DNA of 64,000 nucleotides, from contig CALHHY010000115.1 of NCBI GenBank assembly GCA_938030665.1, positions 1 to 64,000 on the forward strand. Reading direction: 5' to 3'. Positions 1 to 8,107 of this stretch are shown here, piece after piece. Each line of letters starts with the position of its first letter. The stretch's first letter is position 1. The DNA is from an uncultured Litoreibacter sp. GTDB lineage: Bacteria; Pseudomonadota; Alphaproteobacteria; Rhodobacterales; Rhodobacteraceae. Under the pieces are notes generated by a model. The model did not search any database and had not been told where the DNA came from. It was given only the letters and a program-made list of their open reading frames with translations. The translations under genes were made by a program, and so were the position numbers.

Positions 1-68
1 GCGATGGATTTGCCGCTGCCGGATTTGCACGAGATCTCCCTCCCGTTGGCGAAGACGTTATTGGCCAT
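1..68 (-). CDS. DUF4150 / PAAR-like protein, N-terminal fragment (cut by window edge)
   Basis: Only the first 22 codons are inside the window. The reading begins M-A-N-N-V-F-A-N-G-R-E-I and continues to a C-K-S-G-S-G-K-S stretch, which is the characteristic start of DUF4150 PAAR-like proteins. That family caps VgrG-type spikes and often carries effectors in type VI secretion loci. The ATG shares its A with the TGA stop of the upstream gene (TGATG), so translation is probably coupled. The rest of the gene, including any toxin domain, lies outside the window. Confidence 0.75.
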   Translation of the reverse strand, partial: MANNVFANGREISCKSGSGKSI

Positions 69-1072
69 CAGCCCACCCCCTCCAGCACCATCGCGGCCCG
101 CCTGCCGTCGTCATGGGAGGCATGCACCATCACCACCGGGCCCGGCGCATACTCTTTGCGATGGGCCATGAGACCCACCCCCAAGCAAATCGGAACAATG
201 GCGGCCCCGGTTTGGCCGATACCGTCGCACGGGTGCCACAGCTCCTCCGGGTCGCGTTTGCCGCGCCAGAGGCGGGCTTGAGCAAGAGCCGCTTCCTTGA
301 AATAATACTGCTCTCCCGACAGGTCCGAGATCCGATAGGAAATGTCCTCATAGGTCAGCCCTGCCTGCCCCAGCGCATCGCCCATGGCCTTGACCATACC
401 TTCGGCTCTGAGAGGCTCCCCGGACGTGATCGTGGCGGCTTCAGCGCCAAAGCCGACACCGCGCAAGCATAGCCCATTGGCGCCTTGTGTCAGCAGCACC
501 GCCGCGCCAGCCTCGCCCGCAATGAAACCGTTGGAGTTGCTTTCGGTCAGCAGCCGGTCTTTTCGCGAGAGCGTCCGCAACGTGTCAGCCACCAGAAAGC
601 TGTCTGTGCCAGCCACTATGACGCCCGACGCACCCCGTTCCAAATGCACCTTGGCGTCCCCGAGTGCCACCACACCGCCGACTTGCCCATAGGAGTAGCT
701 GCGCGATTCCGGGTGTAGGCCATGGCCCAAAACCTCCCGTAGCCCGGCCCAGAGGCGGGTCTCCAGCCCTTCAAACCGGCCAGGGCGATCCGTCTCAGGC
801 AAACAAACCAGCACCGGCAAGTCTTCTGGCGCGGCGCTTGCCGCGGCAAAACACTCCTGCAGGGCCCCGGCAAGCATATGGGTGAGACGCGCTACACCGC
901 GCCAAGGTGTCTCTAACGGCACTTCGGCGCCCAGGATCCAGTCTCCATCGCGCGAGATGAACCGCGTCTCCGCGAAGTTATCAAGCCGCGCGCGAAGAGC
1001 AGCGCAGGTCGCAGGCGCAGAGAGGCCAATCGCGGTGCGCATGCCGCAGGCGCGGACCATCACCCCGCTCAT
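68..1072 (-). CDS. Beta-ketoacyl-synthase-like protein lacking catalytic residues
   Basis: A 334-residue thiolase-fold protein of the kind found beside DUF2169 and DUF4150 genes in type VI secretion accessory clusters. The fold is recognisable from the nucleophile-elbow region (SYGQVGG near residue 127), VIVAGTDSF (about 150), GEAGAAVLL and the C-terminal GIGQTGAA. The residues that do chemistry in FabF/FabB are not there: the nucleophile Cys position is Tyr/Gly, the HGT motif is replaced by DLSGE, and the Lys/His of the GH loop are Asp/Gln. It is therefore read as a scaffold or chaperone rather than a condensing enzyme. The start codon overlaps the stop of the DUF2169 gene by 4 nt (ATGA), so the three genes form one operon. 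The exact function is unknown. Confidence 0.7.
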   Translation of the reverse strand: MSGVMVRACGMRTAIGLSAPATCAALRARLDNFAETRFISRDGDWILGAEVPLETPWRGVARLTHMLAGALQECFAAASAAPEDLPVLVCLPETDRPGRFEGLETRLWAGLREVLGHGLHPESRSYSYGQVGGVVALGDAKVHLERGASGVIVAGTDSFLVADTLRTLSRKDRLLTESNSNGFIAGEAGAAVLLTQGANGLCLRGVGFGAEAATITSGEPLRAEGMVKAMGDALGQAGLTYEDISYRISDLSGEQYYFKEAALAQARLWRGKRDPEELWHPCDGIGQTGAAIVPICLGVGLMAHRKEYAPGPVVMVHASHDDGRRAAMVLEGVG

Positions 1073-2169
1073 TCTGCGACCTCCTTACGCGGCAGGGCCT
1101 TCAGAGTTGGATAGTAGGTCTTGCCCAGCTTCCGTGCACGCCAGAAGGCGCGGGAGCGTTTGCCGACAATGCATTCCGTGACCTCGAAAATGTCACGTGA
1201 TAACGGCAGACCTGCCCGCCATGTAAGGTCCACCACCCGGGCGCCCGTGCGCAGCACAACCGTATCAAGCGCGGCGGTCAGCTTGACGTCCTCCGCCCGG
1301 CGGCGCGCGAAAAGAACCGGCATCTCGTGGCGCGGCAGGGTGAACTCGGTGCGGCCCTCAGACGTCAGGTTCACAAGCACCACCCGTTCCCCACCGCGCA
1401 GATGCGGCACCTGCTGGTCGAGCGGCGCACCCTGATAGTATCGCGGGTCGAAATCAGCGGGCAGGAACGGGAACACACTGTCGATCCAGTTCTGGTCGTA
1501 GGTGCCGCCGAATTTCAGCCGCTGCGGCCAACCCCGCGCAATGGGACCAAGGCCGGCGGGTTGATAATCGCCCCAAGGGGTCTCCACGGCCTCGCCGGGC
1601 TGCTCGAAATTTGGAAGTGGCTGCCCGGTCAAGTGGGCAAGGTTCGACATCTTGTGCCAGCCCCGTCCTGCCGGGTTCGGCGCATAGGCGTCTGTGCCGT
1701 CTTCCTTGGGATCAGAGCTATCGACACCGCCAAAGGCCAGCCCGTAACTGACCGGCATTTCTGCGAAGGGCTTTGTCCCCGATGCCCGGGGGCCGGCAGG
1801 CCCGGACAGCCAGACCCGGTTCCCTACGGCGTCGAGCGATTTGGACCAACCACCGAGGCTGGCTCCTGCCCGTACCCGGTCCGCCGGGCGGCCCCCAGGC
1901 GCATAGACCGTGGCGTCAAAAAGAATGTCAGTGCGCGCTTTGACATGGGCGAAGTCCATCTCCTCGCGTTGTGCGGAATGGCCGGGCTCCCCCCAGAACG
2001 TGTCAGCCATCAAAAGCGGTGTCTGAACGGGCGCAAGCTGGCAGGACTGTCGCGGATCGTCTGGGAAGGCAAAACTAGCCTTGACGACCAGAACGACATG
2101 CTCCCGACCGTCGCTGTCGATTGCCGCCGTGAATGCTGCGGCGAAGCCAGTCTCGTTATCAATCTGCAT
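1069..2169 (-). CDS. DUF2169 domain-containing protein
   Basis: A 366-residue protein beginning MQIDNETGFAA, with the family's hallmark stretches AFPDDPRQS, YGLAFGGVD, NPAGRGWH and a C-terminal half rich in beta-strand motifs. DUF2169 proteins are found next to VgrG, PAAR/DUF4150 and pentapeptide-repeat effector genes and are thought to act as adaptors for loading effectors on the spike. That role is family knowledge, not shown here. It is the first gene of a three-gene operon reading off the left edge. Upstream lies IS debris, so the promoter should fall at about 2170-2245. No link to the distant contractile injection locus is evident. Confidence 0.75.
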   Translation of the reverse strand: MQIDNETGFAAAFTAAIDSDGREHVVLVVKASFAFPDDPRQSCQLAPVQTPLLMADTFWGEPGHSAQREEMDFAHVKARTDILFDATVYAPGGRPADRVRAGASLGGWSKSLDAVGNRVWLSGPAGPRASGTKPFAEMPVSYGLAFGGVDSSDPKEDGTDAYAPNPAGRGWHKMSNLAHLTGQPLPNFEQPGEAVETPWGDYQPAGLGPIARGWPQRLKFGGTYDQNWIDSVFPFLPADFDPRYYQGAPLDQQVPHLRGGERVVLVNLTSEGRTEFTLPRHEMPVLFARRRAEDVKLTAALDTVVLRTGARVVDLTWRAGLPLSRDIFEVTECIVGKRSRAFWRARKLGKTYYPTLKALPRKEVAE

Positions 2170-2245
2170 CCGTAAATCAATGCTCTTCTAAAAGCTTGAT
2201 TAAGGCATAAAGCATCTCGTCACGCAACGGTGGCGCGGGCTTAGT

Positions 2246-2712
2246 GGGGGTCTGTTGCGCTAGCCGGGACGGTCAAGTTTGTGACTTTCTAAATTTGTTG
2301 GGTCATGCAGCTAAAACTAGCTTGCTGATAAAGTGAGGCTCAACCTCAACGCCTGGTCGTTTGTCGAATGCTATCAGTATAGGGATCATGTCGCGGATTG
2401 ATCTGACTTTTGACGCAACGAGAGGCCTGCGCCCTGTCTGTCACTATTGTTGCGGGCCGGTGCAGGCGCCCAGGCTCGATGTTTCTGTCGAGAAAGGCTT
2501 TCGCATCCCGTCTGGTGGCCAGACGGCACTTTACCATCTGACCGTTTGCGTCGACAGCGCGTCACCGGTACCGCCATCTGCCACCGACACGGAGGTAGGT
2601 TTCATCAACATGCCAATCGACGCTTGCTCGGCGGCGATTTTTTCGGCCCGTTTGGTCAGTTCGGGTCGGAATTTCTGAACGCCGCGATTAGCCGTAATGC
2701 TGCGCTCGGCCA
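2246..2712 (-). mobile_element. IS6-family insertion sequence remnant
   Basis: A decayed IS6-type element. One terminal inverted repeat survives at about 2248-2260 (GGGTCTGTTGCGC, compare the GG..CTGTTGC ends of IS6/IS26). Inside it is a broken transposase reading on the minus strand. The 3' third of the transposase between about 2260 and 2345 is deleted. The other end is missing: at about 2712 the sequence changes abruptly into the 3' end of an unrelated plus-strand gene. The element sits just downstream of fdhB, where a cytochrome b subunit gene would be expected. Confidence 0.7.
2346..2712 (-). pseudogene. IS6-family transposase fragment (stop codon, deletions)
   Basis: The minus-strand translation contains LAERSITAN and KFRPELTKRAEK, then after a frameshift DWHVDETYLRVGGRWRYR, an in-frame TGA, RAVDANGQMVKCRL, RRDAKAFLDR and RLHRPATIVTDRA. 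These match IS6-family transposases of Rhodobacterales and include the first two DDE aspartates (DWHVDE and TD). The in-frame stop near 2571, the frameshift near 2620, loss of the helix-turn-helix region and loss of the third catalytic acidic residue make it inactive. The coordinates are those of the recognisable homology, not of an open frame. Confidence 0.75.
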
Positions 2713-2870
2713 AGGGCGACCCTTTCGCCGGCCCCGCTGCGGCTCTTGCGTCTTCCGAGAAGACCCTGCCGGGCACCCCGTCGCTTGCACCTGTGCCGCT
2801 TCCCGCCGGTGGCATGTTGCTGATCACGGGCCTTGGCGCATTGAGTTTCACGCTTAGAAAGAAGGCATAA
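2712..2870 (+). pseudogene. 3' remnant of a VPLPA-CTERM sorting-signal protein
   Basis: The plus-strand frame ending in TAA at 2868-2870 reads GDPFAGPAAALASSEK, then VPLPAGG, a hydrophobic segment (MLLITGLGALSF) and a basic tail RKKA. This is the tripartite VPLPA-CTERM signal, a PEP-CTERM variant common in Rhodobacterales that targets exported surface proteins to an exosortase-type pathway. Nothing upstream encodes the body of the protein because the frame runs straight into the IS6 remnant. It is read as the tail of a surface-protein gene decapitated by the insertion or a later deletion. Confidence 0.6.
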
Positions 2871-2890
2871 GGCCTGACACGCACGGACAG

Positions 2891-2926
2891 GAAAGGGCCG
2901 CAGGGACCTAACCCTACAGCCCTTTC
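2891..2926. terminator. Bidirectional rho-independent-type terminator
   Basis: A perfect 8-bp inverted repeat GAAAGGGC (2891-2898) and GCCCTTTC (2919-2926) encloses a second stem AGGG/CCCT (2902-2905 and 2912-2915). It lies between the stop of fdhB (minus strand, 2951) and the stop of the plus-strand VPLPA remnant (2870). That is the right place to end both convergent transcripts. Confidence 0.55.
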
Positions 2927-2950
2927 TGAAGTCATAAGCGTCGTGGCGTT

Positions 2951-3544
2951 TTAGCCGTCCTGACGACCATAGGCTGAGCCCCAGCCCCAGGCGCCGGAGC
3001 CGAACCCGCGCGCCACGACGCGTTCACGGTAGATGCCCGAGACCACGTCGCCGTCACCCGCCAAAAGCGCCTTAGTCGCACACATTTCGGCGCAGATTGG
3101 CAGCTTGCCCTCCGCGATGCGGTTGCGGCCGTATTTGGCGAACTCGGCGGTTGAATGCGTCTCTTCCGGGCCACCGGCGCAAAAGGTGCACTTGTCCATC
3201 TTGCCGCGCGACCCAAAATTGCCCGCTTGCGGGAATTGCGGCGCACCGAACGGGCAGGCGTAGAAGCAGTAGCCGCAGCCAATACACAGGTCCTTGGAGT
3301 GCAGGACCACCCCTTCCTCATTCTGGTAGAAGCAATCCACCGGGCAGACGGCCATGCAAGGCGCGTCCGAGCAATGCATGCAGGCGACCGAGATCGATCG
3401 CTCGCCGGGCGAGCCGTCATTGATGGTCACCACCTTGCGGCGGTTGATCCCCCAGGGCACCTCATGCTCGTTCTTACATGCGGTGACGCAGGCGTTGCAT
3501 TCGATGCAGCGTTCAGCATCTACGAGAAACTTAGCTCTTGCCAT
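2951..3544 (-). CDS. fdhB: Formate dehydrogenase iron-sulfur (beta) subunit
   Basis: A 197-residue electron-transfer subunit with the four ferredoxin-type cysteine clusters of the DMSO-reductase-family beta subunits: CIECNACVTAC (residues about 13-23), CMHCSDAPCMAVCP (55-68), CIGCGYCFYACPFGAP (88-103) and CTFCAGG with a distal CAEMC. It passes electrons from the molybdenum subunit to a membrane quinone reductase or another acceptor. It starts 13 nt after the stop of fdhA with a GGAGG-type ribosome site. It lacks the C-terminal membrane anchor of the E. coli FdnH type, so a separate anchor or partner is needed. No cytochrome b gene follows; the next sequence is a terminator and IS debris. Confidence 0.9.
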   Translation of the reverse strand: MARAKFLVDAERCIECNACVTACKNEHEVPWGINRRKVVTINDGSPGERSISVACMHCSDAPCMAVCPVDCFYQNEEGVVLHSKDLCIGCGYCFYACPFGAPQFPQAGNFGSRGKMDKCTFCAGGPEETHSTAEFAKYGRNRIAEGKLPICAEMCATKALLAGDGDVVSGIYRERVVARGFGSGAWGWGSAYGRQDG

Positions 3545-3557
3545 CTCTCATTCCTCC

Positions 3558-6533
3558 CTAAGCTGCCCAGATTTTGCAGAGAGTGGCTTTCGTCTCCTGC
3601 ATCTGGGTCACTGAATCGTAGCCATAGGTCTGCGCCGTGTTGGTGCTTTCGCCCAGCACATAGGGGTCGGCCCCGTCGGGATATTTGTCCCGCTGGTCCA
3701 CACCCTCGAAATGGCCACCAAAGTGGAACGGCATGAAGGCCACGCCTTCGCCGACCCGCTCGGTCACCATGGCCATCACCTTGACCTTGCCGCCTTCGGG
3801 CCCTTCGACCCAGACCTGCGCGCCGTCCCGGATGCCAAGGTTGTTGGCGTCGCGGGTATTCACCTCGACGAACATGTCCTGCTGCAGTTCAGCCAGCCAC
3901 GGGTTGGAGCGCGTCTCGTCGCCCCCACCCTCATATTCGACCAGGCGGCCCGATGTCAGAATGATCGGATACTCTTGCGAGAAATCATTCTTCTGGATCG
4001 AGGCATACATGGTCGGCAGCCGGTAGAATTTGCGGTCCTCATAGGTCGGATAATCCGCCACCAGGTCCCTGCGGTTGGTGTAAAGCGGCTCGCGGTGGAG
4101 CGGCACCGGATCAGGGAAGGTCCACACAACGGCGCGGGCCTTGGCGTTGCCAAAGGGCGCCATCTCATGCGCGATGGCAACGCGCTGGATGCCGCCTGAC
4201 AGGTCCGTTTTCCAATTCACCTTGGCGACCTTGTCGTCATAGTCGGAGGGGAAGGGCGACATGCCCGCCTCGCCCACTTCCTTGGTGAAATCGGCAAACC
4301 CGTCAACGCTGGCCGCTTTGGCGATAAAGGCGCGCTCCTCCTTTGTCAGCTCTGTATGCCAGCCAAGGTCTTTGAGCATCTGGTAGGTGAATTCAGGGTA
4401 GCCGTCCTGAATGTCTGACCCCACGCTTGCCACGCCTTCGGCCAGTAGGTTGTCGCCGTCCCGCTCCACGCCGAAGCGCGCGCGGAAGGTCAGCCCGCCC
4501 TCGGAGACACGTTTGGACATGTCATAGAGGTTCGGCGTGCCAGGGTGGTTCATCTCCGGCGTTCCCCAGCAAGGCCATGGCATGCCATAATAGTCCCCGT
4601 CGGCCGGGCCACCAACCGCCTGCAACGTGGTGCGGTCAAACGTGTGCTGGTTGGCCATGTGCTTCTTGATGCGCTCAGGGCTTTGGCCCGTATAGCCGAC
4701 GGTCCACATACCGGCGTTGAATTCGCGGGTGATGCTTTCGACGTTCGGGGTCTCGGCATCTTCCATCTCGATATTGCGGAAGAAGCGGTCGGCCCAGCCA
4801 AACTTGTTGGCGAACTTGGCCATGATGACCTCGTCCGGCAGCGACTCAAACAGCGGGTCGACCACCTTGTCGCGCCACTGGATGGAGCGGTTGGACGCCG
4901 TCACCGAGCCACGCGTTTCAAACTGGGTACAGGCGGGCAGCAGGTAGACCCCGTCTTCCCGGTCATGCAGCACGGCAGACACGGTGGGATAAGGGTCCAC
5001 GACAACCAGCATATCCAGCTGCTCCATCGCAGTCTTCATTTCCTTCATCCGGGTCTGAGAGTTCGGGGCATGCCCCCAAAGCACCATGGCCCGCACCCTG
5101 TCGGGGTTGTCCATGTTGTCGGGGTCTTCCAGCACCCCGTCAATCCAGCGCGACACCGGAATGCCCGTCAGCTGCTGCAGCGAGGTTTCCTTGCCGTCGG
5201 CATCCTTGCCCTTGGCGAACTGGTTGCGCAGCCATTCGGGATCCTCGCCCCAGACCCGCGCCCAGTGCCCCCAAGAGCCCGCCGATAGCCCGTAATAGCC
5301 AGGCAGCGTGTGCGACAGGACGCCAAGGTCGGTTGCACCCTGCACGTTGTCATGGCCGCGGAAGATGTTGGTGCCACCGCCGGAGGTACCCATATTGCCA
5401 AGCGCCAGCTGCAAAACGCAGTAGGCGCGCGTGTTATTGTTGCCGTTGGTGTGCTGGGTGCCACCCATGCACCAGATCACGGTGCCGGGGCGGTTGTTGG
5501 CCATCGTCCGCGCGACGCGCTTCAGCTGGGAGCCGGGTGCGCCGGTGACGCGCTCGACCTCTTCGGGGGTCCATTTCGCGACTTCTTCCTGAATTTGGTC
5601 CATGCCCCAGACACGGGTGCGGATGAATTCCTTGTCCTCCCACCCGTTGTCGAAGATGTGCCACAGGATACCCCAGACCAGCGCCACGTCGGTGCCGGGC
5701 CGGAAGCGGACATACTCATCCGCATGGGCGGCTGTCCGGGTGAAACGCGGGTCGCAGACGATGACCGGTGCGTTGTTCTGCTCCTTCGCGCGCAGCAGGT
5801 GCAGCAGGGACACCGGGTGCGCCTCTGCCGGGTTGCCGCCAATTATAAAGATCGCGCGGGAGTTGTGGATGTCGTTGTAGCTGTTCGTCATGGCGCCGTA
5901 GCCCCATGTGTTGGCCACACCCGCAACGGTGGTCGAATGGCAAATCCGGGCCTGGTGATCGACGTTATTGGTGCCCCAGTAGCCGGCGAATTTGCGGAAC
6001 AGGTAGGCCTGCTCGTTATTGTGCTTGGCCGAGCCCAGCCAATAGACGCTGTCCGGGCCGCTTTCGTCGCGGATTTTCATCATGCCGTCGCCGATCTCGT
6101 CGATCGCCTGATCCCAGCTGATGCGCTTCCATTCCCCGCCTTCTTTCTTCATCGGGTATTTCAGGCGGCGTTCGCCATGCGCATGCTCCCGCACGGCGGC
6201 CCCTTTGGCGCAATGCGCACCAAGGTTGAACGGGCTGTCCCAGCCGGGTTCCTGCCCCGTCCAGACGCCGTTCGACACCTCTGCCACGACTGTACACCCG
6301 ACCGAGCAGTGGGTGCAGACCGATTTGACAAGCTCGACCGCACCGTCAGCCGCAGTTTGCGCTGTTGCCGGTGCAACCGCGCCCCCCGTGGCAGAGATCG
6401 CTGCAAGCCCGCCAATGGCCAGCCCCGAGCCGCGCAAGAAGGCGCGGCGGTTTACCGATGTTTCAGAAATGTCAGACAGTATGCCGGTCCGCTGGGGGCG
6501 TCGCGCTACCCCGTTGGTCTTTTTCCTAAGCAT
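3558..6533 (-). CDS. fdhA: Formate dehydrogenase molybdopterin (alpha) subunit, Tat-exported
   Basis: A 991-residue member of the DMSO-reductase family that oxidises formate to CO2 on a bis-molybdopterin-guanine-dinucleotide Mo or W centre. The N-terminus has a twin-arginine signal (NRRAFLRGSG, residues 28-37, then a hydrophobic stretch). A [4Fe-4S] site is formed by Cys73, 76, 80 and 108. The metal ligand is Cys198 in ARICHS, followed by the conserved His199, so this is the cysteine and not the selenocysteine form. The C-terminal cofactor domain is present (LTSGRLVEYEGGG, FMPFHFGG). The length fits FDH-N-like enzymes (about 1000). It lies 114 nt after the small Tat protein gene and 13 nt before fdhB. 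Action is expected in the periplasm. Confidence 0.93.
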   Translation of the reverse strand: MLRKKTNGVARRPQRTGILSDISETSVNRRAFLRGSGLAIGGLAAISATGGAVAPATAQTAADGAVELVKSVCTHCSVGCTVVAEVSNGVWTGQEPGWDSPFNLGAHCAKGAAVREHAHGERRLKYPMKKEGGEWKRISWDQAIDEIGDGMMKIRDESGPDSVYWLGSAKHNNEQAYLFRKFAGYWGTNNVDHQARICHSTTVAGVANTWGYGAMTNSYNDIHNSRAIFIIGGNPAEAHPVSLLHLLRAKEQNNAPVIVCDPRFTRTAAHADEYVRFRPGTDVALVWGILWHIFDNGWEDKEFIRTRVWGMDQIQEEVAKWTPEEVERVTGAPGSQLKRVARTMANNRPGTVIWCMGGTQHTNGNNNTRAYCVLQLALGNMGTSGGGTNIFRGHDNVQGATDLGVLSHTLPGYYGLSAGSWGHWARVWGEDPEWLRNQFAKGKDADGKETSLQQLTGIPVSRWIDGVLEDPDNMDNPDRVRAMVLWGHAPNSQTRMKEMKTAMEQLDMLVVVDPYPTVSAVLHDREDGVYLLPACTQFETRGSVTASNRSIQWRDKVVDPLFESLPDEVIMAKFANKFGWADRFFRNIEMEDAETPNVESITREFNAGMWTVGYTGQSPERIKKHMANQHTFDRTTLQAVGGPADGDYYGMPWPCWGTPEMNHPGTPNLYDMSKRVSEGGLTFRARFGVERDGDNLLAEGVASVGSDIQDGYPEFTYQMLKDLGWHTELTKEERAFIAKAASVDGFADFTKEVGEAGMSPFPSDYDDKVAKVNWKTDLSGGIQRVAIAHEMAPFGNAKARAVVWTFPDPVPLHREPLYTNRRDLVADYPTYEDRKFYRLPTMYASIQKNDFSQEYPIILTSGRLVEYEGGGDETRSNPWLAELQQDMFVEVNTRDANNLGIRDGAQVWVEGPEGGKVKVMAMVTERVGEGVAFMPFHFGGHFEGVDQRDKYPDGADPYVLGESTNTAQTYGYDSVTQMQETKATLCKIWAA

Positions 6534-6647
6534 GTTTTCCTCCCTTGCGTGCGTCGGGCCTCCCGCCCTTGCGTGCCTGGTTTCTTTATGTGTTGCGGGC
6601 GGTCGGGCGGTTCAGCCGCTGGCCCGTAGATCTTGGGTGACCGCGTC

Positions 6648-6848
6648 CTAGAACCGGGCGCTGTCGAGATAGGCGCGGGTATGCGCGGTGTCCTGCATCT
6701 TCTCGGACGTGGGGTCGACAGGCAGGGCGTCGGCCTTGCCTGTCCCGGTGGCCAACGCCACAGCAGCAACCGGCGCGGTGGTTCCGGCCAGTTTCAGAAA
6801 ATCGCGGCGGCCCTTATCGGTGGCCCGGCCTTCGGTCTTCTTGGTCAT
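6648..6848 (-). CDS. Small Tat-signal protein of the formate dehydrogenase operon (FdhX type)
   Basis: A 66-residue protein consisting almost only of a twin-arginine signal: MTKKTEGR, then RRDFLKLAG and a hydrophobic Ala/Val stretch, followed by a short polar tail. It belongs to the 'formate dehydrogenase region TAT target' family, found immediately before FDH alpha genes; its role is not established. The start at 6848 is preferred over an upstream one at 6881 because a strong GGGAGGGAGA ribosome site lies just before it. It sits between the chaperone gene and fdhA. Confidence 0.85.
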   Translation of the reverse strand: MTKKTEGRATDKGRRDFLKLAGTTAPVAAVALATGTGKADALPVDPTSEKMQDTAHTRAYLDSARF

Positions 6849-6902
6849 GGGATGTCTCCCTCCCTTTGTTTTGGCGAGCATCCCCGCCGGTAATGCGAGT
6901 AG

Positions 6903-7508
6903 CTAGCCCGCCGTCATTCTGAACGCCTCGCGCTCAATCTCCATAAAGGCGCGCCCGACATTGCCAAGCGATGCGTAAAGCACCGAATTCTTCGCCCCTT
7001 CCAAATCGGCGAAGAAATGCCCGGCCCAGGGCGCGATATGTTTGTTGAAAAAGGTCTTCTGGTCATCGACCGTCGCAGGTGCGCTAAAGCGGCCGACGAT
7101 CATGCCTGCCATCATCTCCATCAGCGAGGCGATGTTGTCCTCCGGCTCATAGACATTTGCGGCCCGCGTCATACCGCGCGCAGCCATGTCGCTGCGCAAG
7201 GCGGCAAGGGGCTTTTCGTTCAGGAACCCGGTGAGGTAGTAGCTGGCATAGGGCAGCAATTCGCCCCGGCCAAGGCCGATGAACAGCGCATTGAACTCGG
7301 TTTCAACCTTCGCAGGCTTTGTCGCCTTGGCCACCCGTGCGAGCCCCGCGATGGCCTGCCCCAGCTCGCTTTCATCGCCTGAAAGGCCTGTGCATTGATC
7401 CAGCAACAGCTGATCCGGCGGGCCGGACAGCATCAGCCCAAGGAAGTTGTAAAGGTCCGCCCGTAAGCGGTCCTCGGAGGAGACGTCGATTTGCGCTGTA
7501 GCTGTCAC
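6903..7508 (-). CDS. TorD/DmsD-family molybdoenzyme chaperone
   Basis: A 201-residue all-helical cytoplasmic chaperone of the TorD family. The signature regions are FNALFIGLGRGELLPYASYY (about residues 67-87) and the later YEPEDNIASLM. Such proteins bind the Tat signal of their partner and hold the apo-enzyme until the molybdenum cofactor is loaded. The neighbour FdhA, with its RR signal, is the obvious client. The ATG overlaps the DUF3306 stop by 4 nt, so it is in the same operon. Confidence 0.85.
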   Translation of the reverse strand: MTATAQIDVSSEDRLRADLYNFLGLMLSGPPDQLLLDQCTGLSGDESELGQAIAGLARVAKATKPAKVETEFNALFIGLGRGELLPYASYYLTGFLNEKPLAALRSDMAARGMTRAANVYEPEDNIASLMEMMAGMIVGRFSAPATVDDQKTFFNKHIAPWAGHFFADLEGAKNSVLYASLGNVGRAFMEIEREAFRMTAG

Positions 7509-8107
7509 GCGGCCTCCCCTGTTCTGAATTTCATGCGGCGCGGCGTAGGAGGAGCATAATCCGCCCCCTCCTCTTCCTCGTATGCGACGAAGGTCTCATG
7601 TGGCGGGGTCGCGGCATCCGGCGCCTCCGCCAGTACCTCTTCGGCCTCTATCTCGGGCATTTCTGGGTCGTCTTCATCCACGGCCGCAGAGGCCGCCGCC
7701 TCAGCCTGCCGGGCCATTTCCTCGACATGGCGCAGCATGCCCTTGCCCACCTGATAGGCGGTTTGCAGGTTCTCGACCACATTGGCCTTGTCGGTAAAAT
7801 CCTCACCGTAATCGACCATCGCGTCGACATTGGCCAGCACAGGGTTGCTGCGCCAAAGAACCCGCAGCGCGCGGCGTCGGATGCGATCAGGCACGGCCTT
7901 GCTCATAAAAGCGGAGAAGTCGTCGCCCAGGCCCAAGGTTTCAGGCTCCCGCAGGTCAAGTTCTGCCAAGATCTCGTCATCGGTCTTCTCTTCCAGCGCG
8001 GCATGCGCTTGAGCCAGCTCCGCGTGGTCACGGGCGGCGTCCTCTGCCTGCGTCTCGGCGGCAACGCCCGCGCGCCGGCGGGACCAGAAATCAGCCTCAC
8101 CCGTCAA
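7505..8107 (-). CDS. DUF3306 domain-containing protein
   Basis: A 200-residue protein with the family's N-terminal FWSRRRAGV motif, a central conserved block (LRVLWRSNPVLANVDAMVDY, residues about 83-102) and an acidic, low-complexity C-terminal half. DUF3306 proteins are encoded with DUF3305 and TorD genes in alpha- and betaproteobacterial formate dehydrogenase operons; their function is unknown, although enzyme maturation is the usual guess. It has 4-nt ATGA overlaps on both sides. No signal peptide is seen. Confidence 0.85.
   Translation of the reverse strand: MTGEADFWSRRRAGVAAETQAEDAARDHAELAQAHAALEEKTDDEILAELDLREPETLGLGDDFSAFMSKAVPDRIRRRALRVLWRSNPVLANVDAMVDYGEDFTDKANVVENLQTAYQVGKGMLRHVEEMARQAEAAASAAVDEDDPEMPEIEAEEVLAEAPDAATPPHETFVAYEEEEGADYAPPTPRRMKFRTGEAA

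Noticed and set aside
1-2169. The DUF2169/KAS-like/DUF4150 genes as part of the CIS
   Set aside because: They are separated by the formate dehydrogenase island, and such genes are typical of type VI accessory clusters; no sequence link to the CIS was found.
2447-2857. A 136-codon plus-strand frame as a new gene
   Set aside because: It spans the IS remnant and the VPLPA tail in a third frame; both underlying homologies are in other frames.
3558-6533. Selenocysteine in formate dehydrogenase
   Set aside because: The metal-ligand position is a normal Cys codon (Cys198 in ARICHS); no in-frame TGA is present.
5310-6629. A 439-codon open frame on the plus strand
   Set aside because: It lies fully opposite fdhA, whose protein has clear catalytic and cofactor motifs; the plus-strand translation matches nothing and arises from GC-rich antisense.
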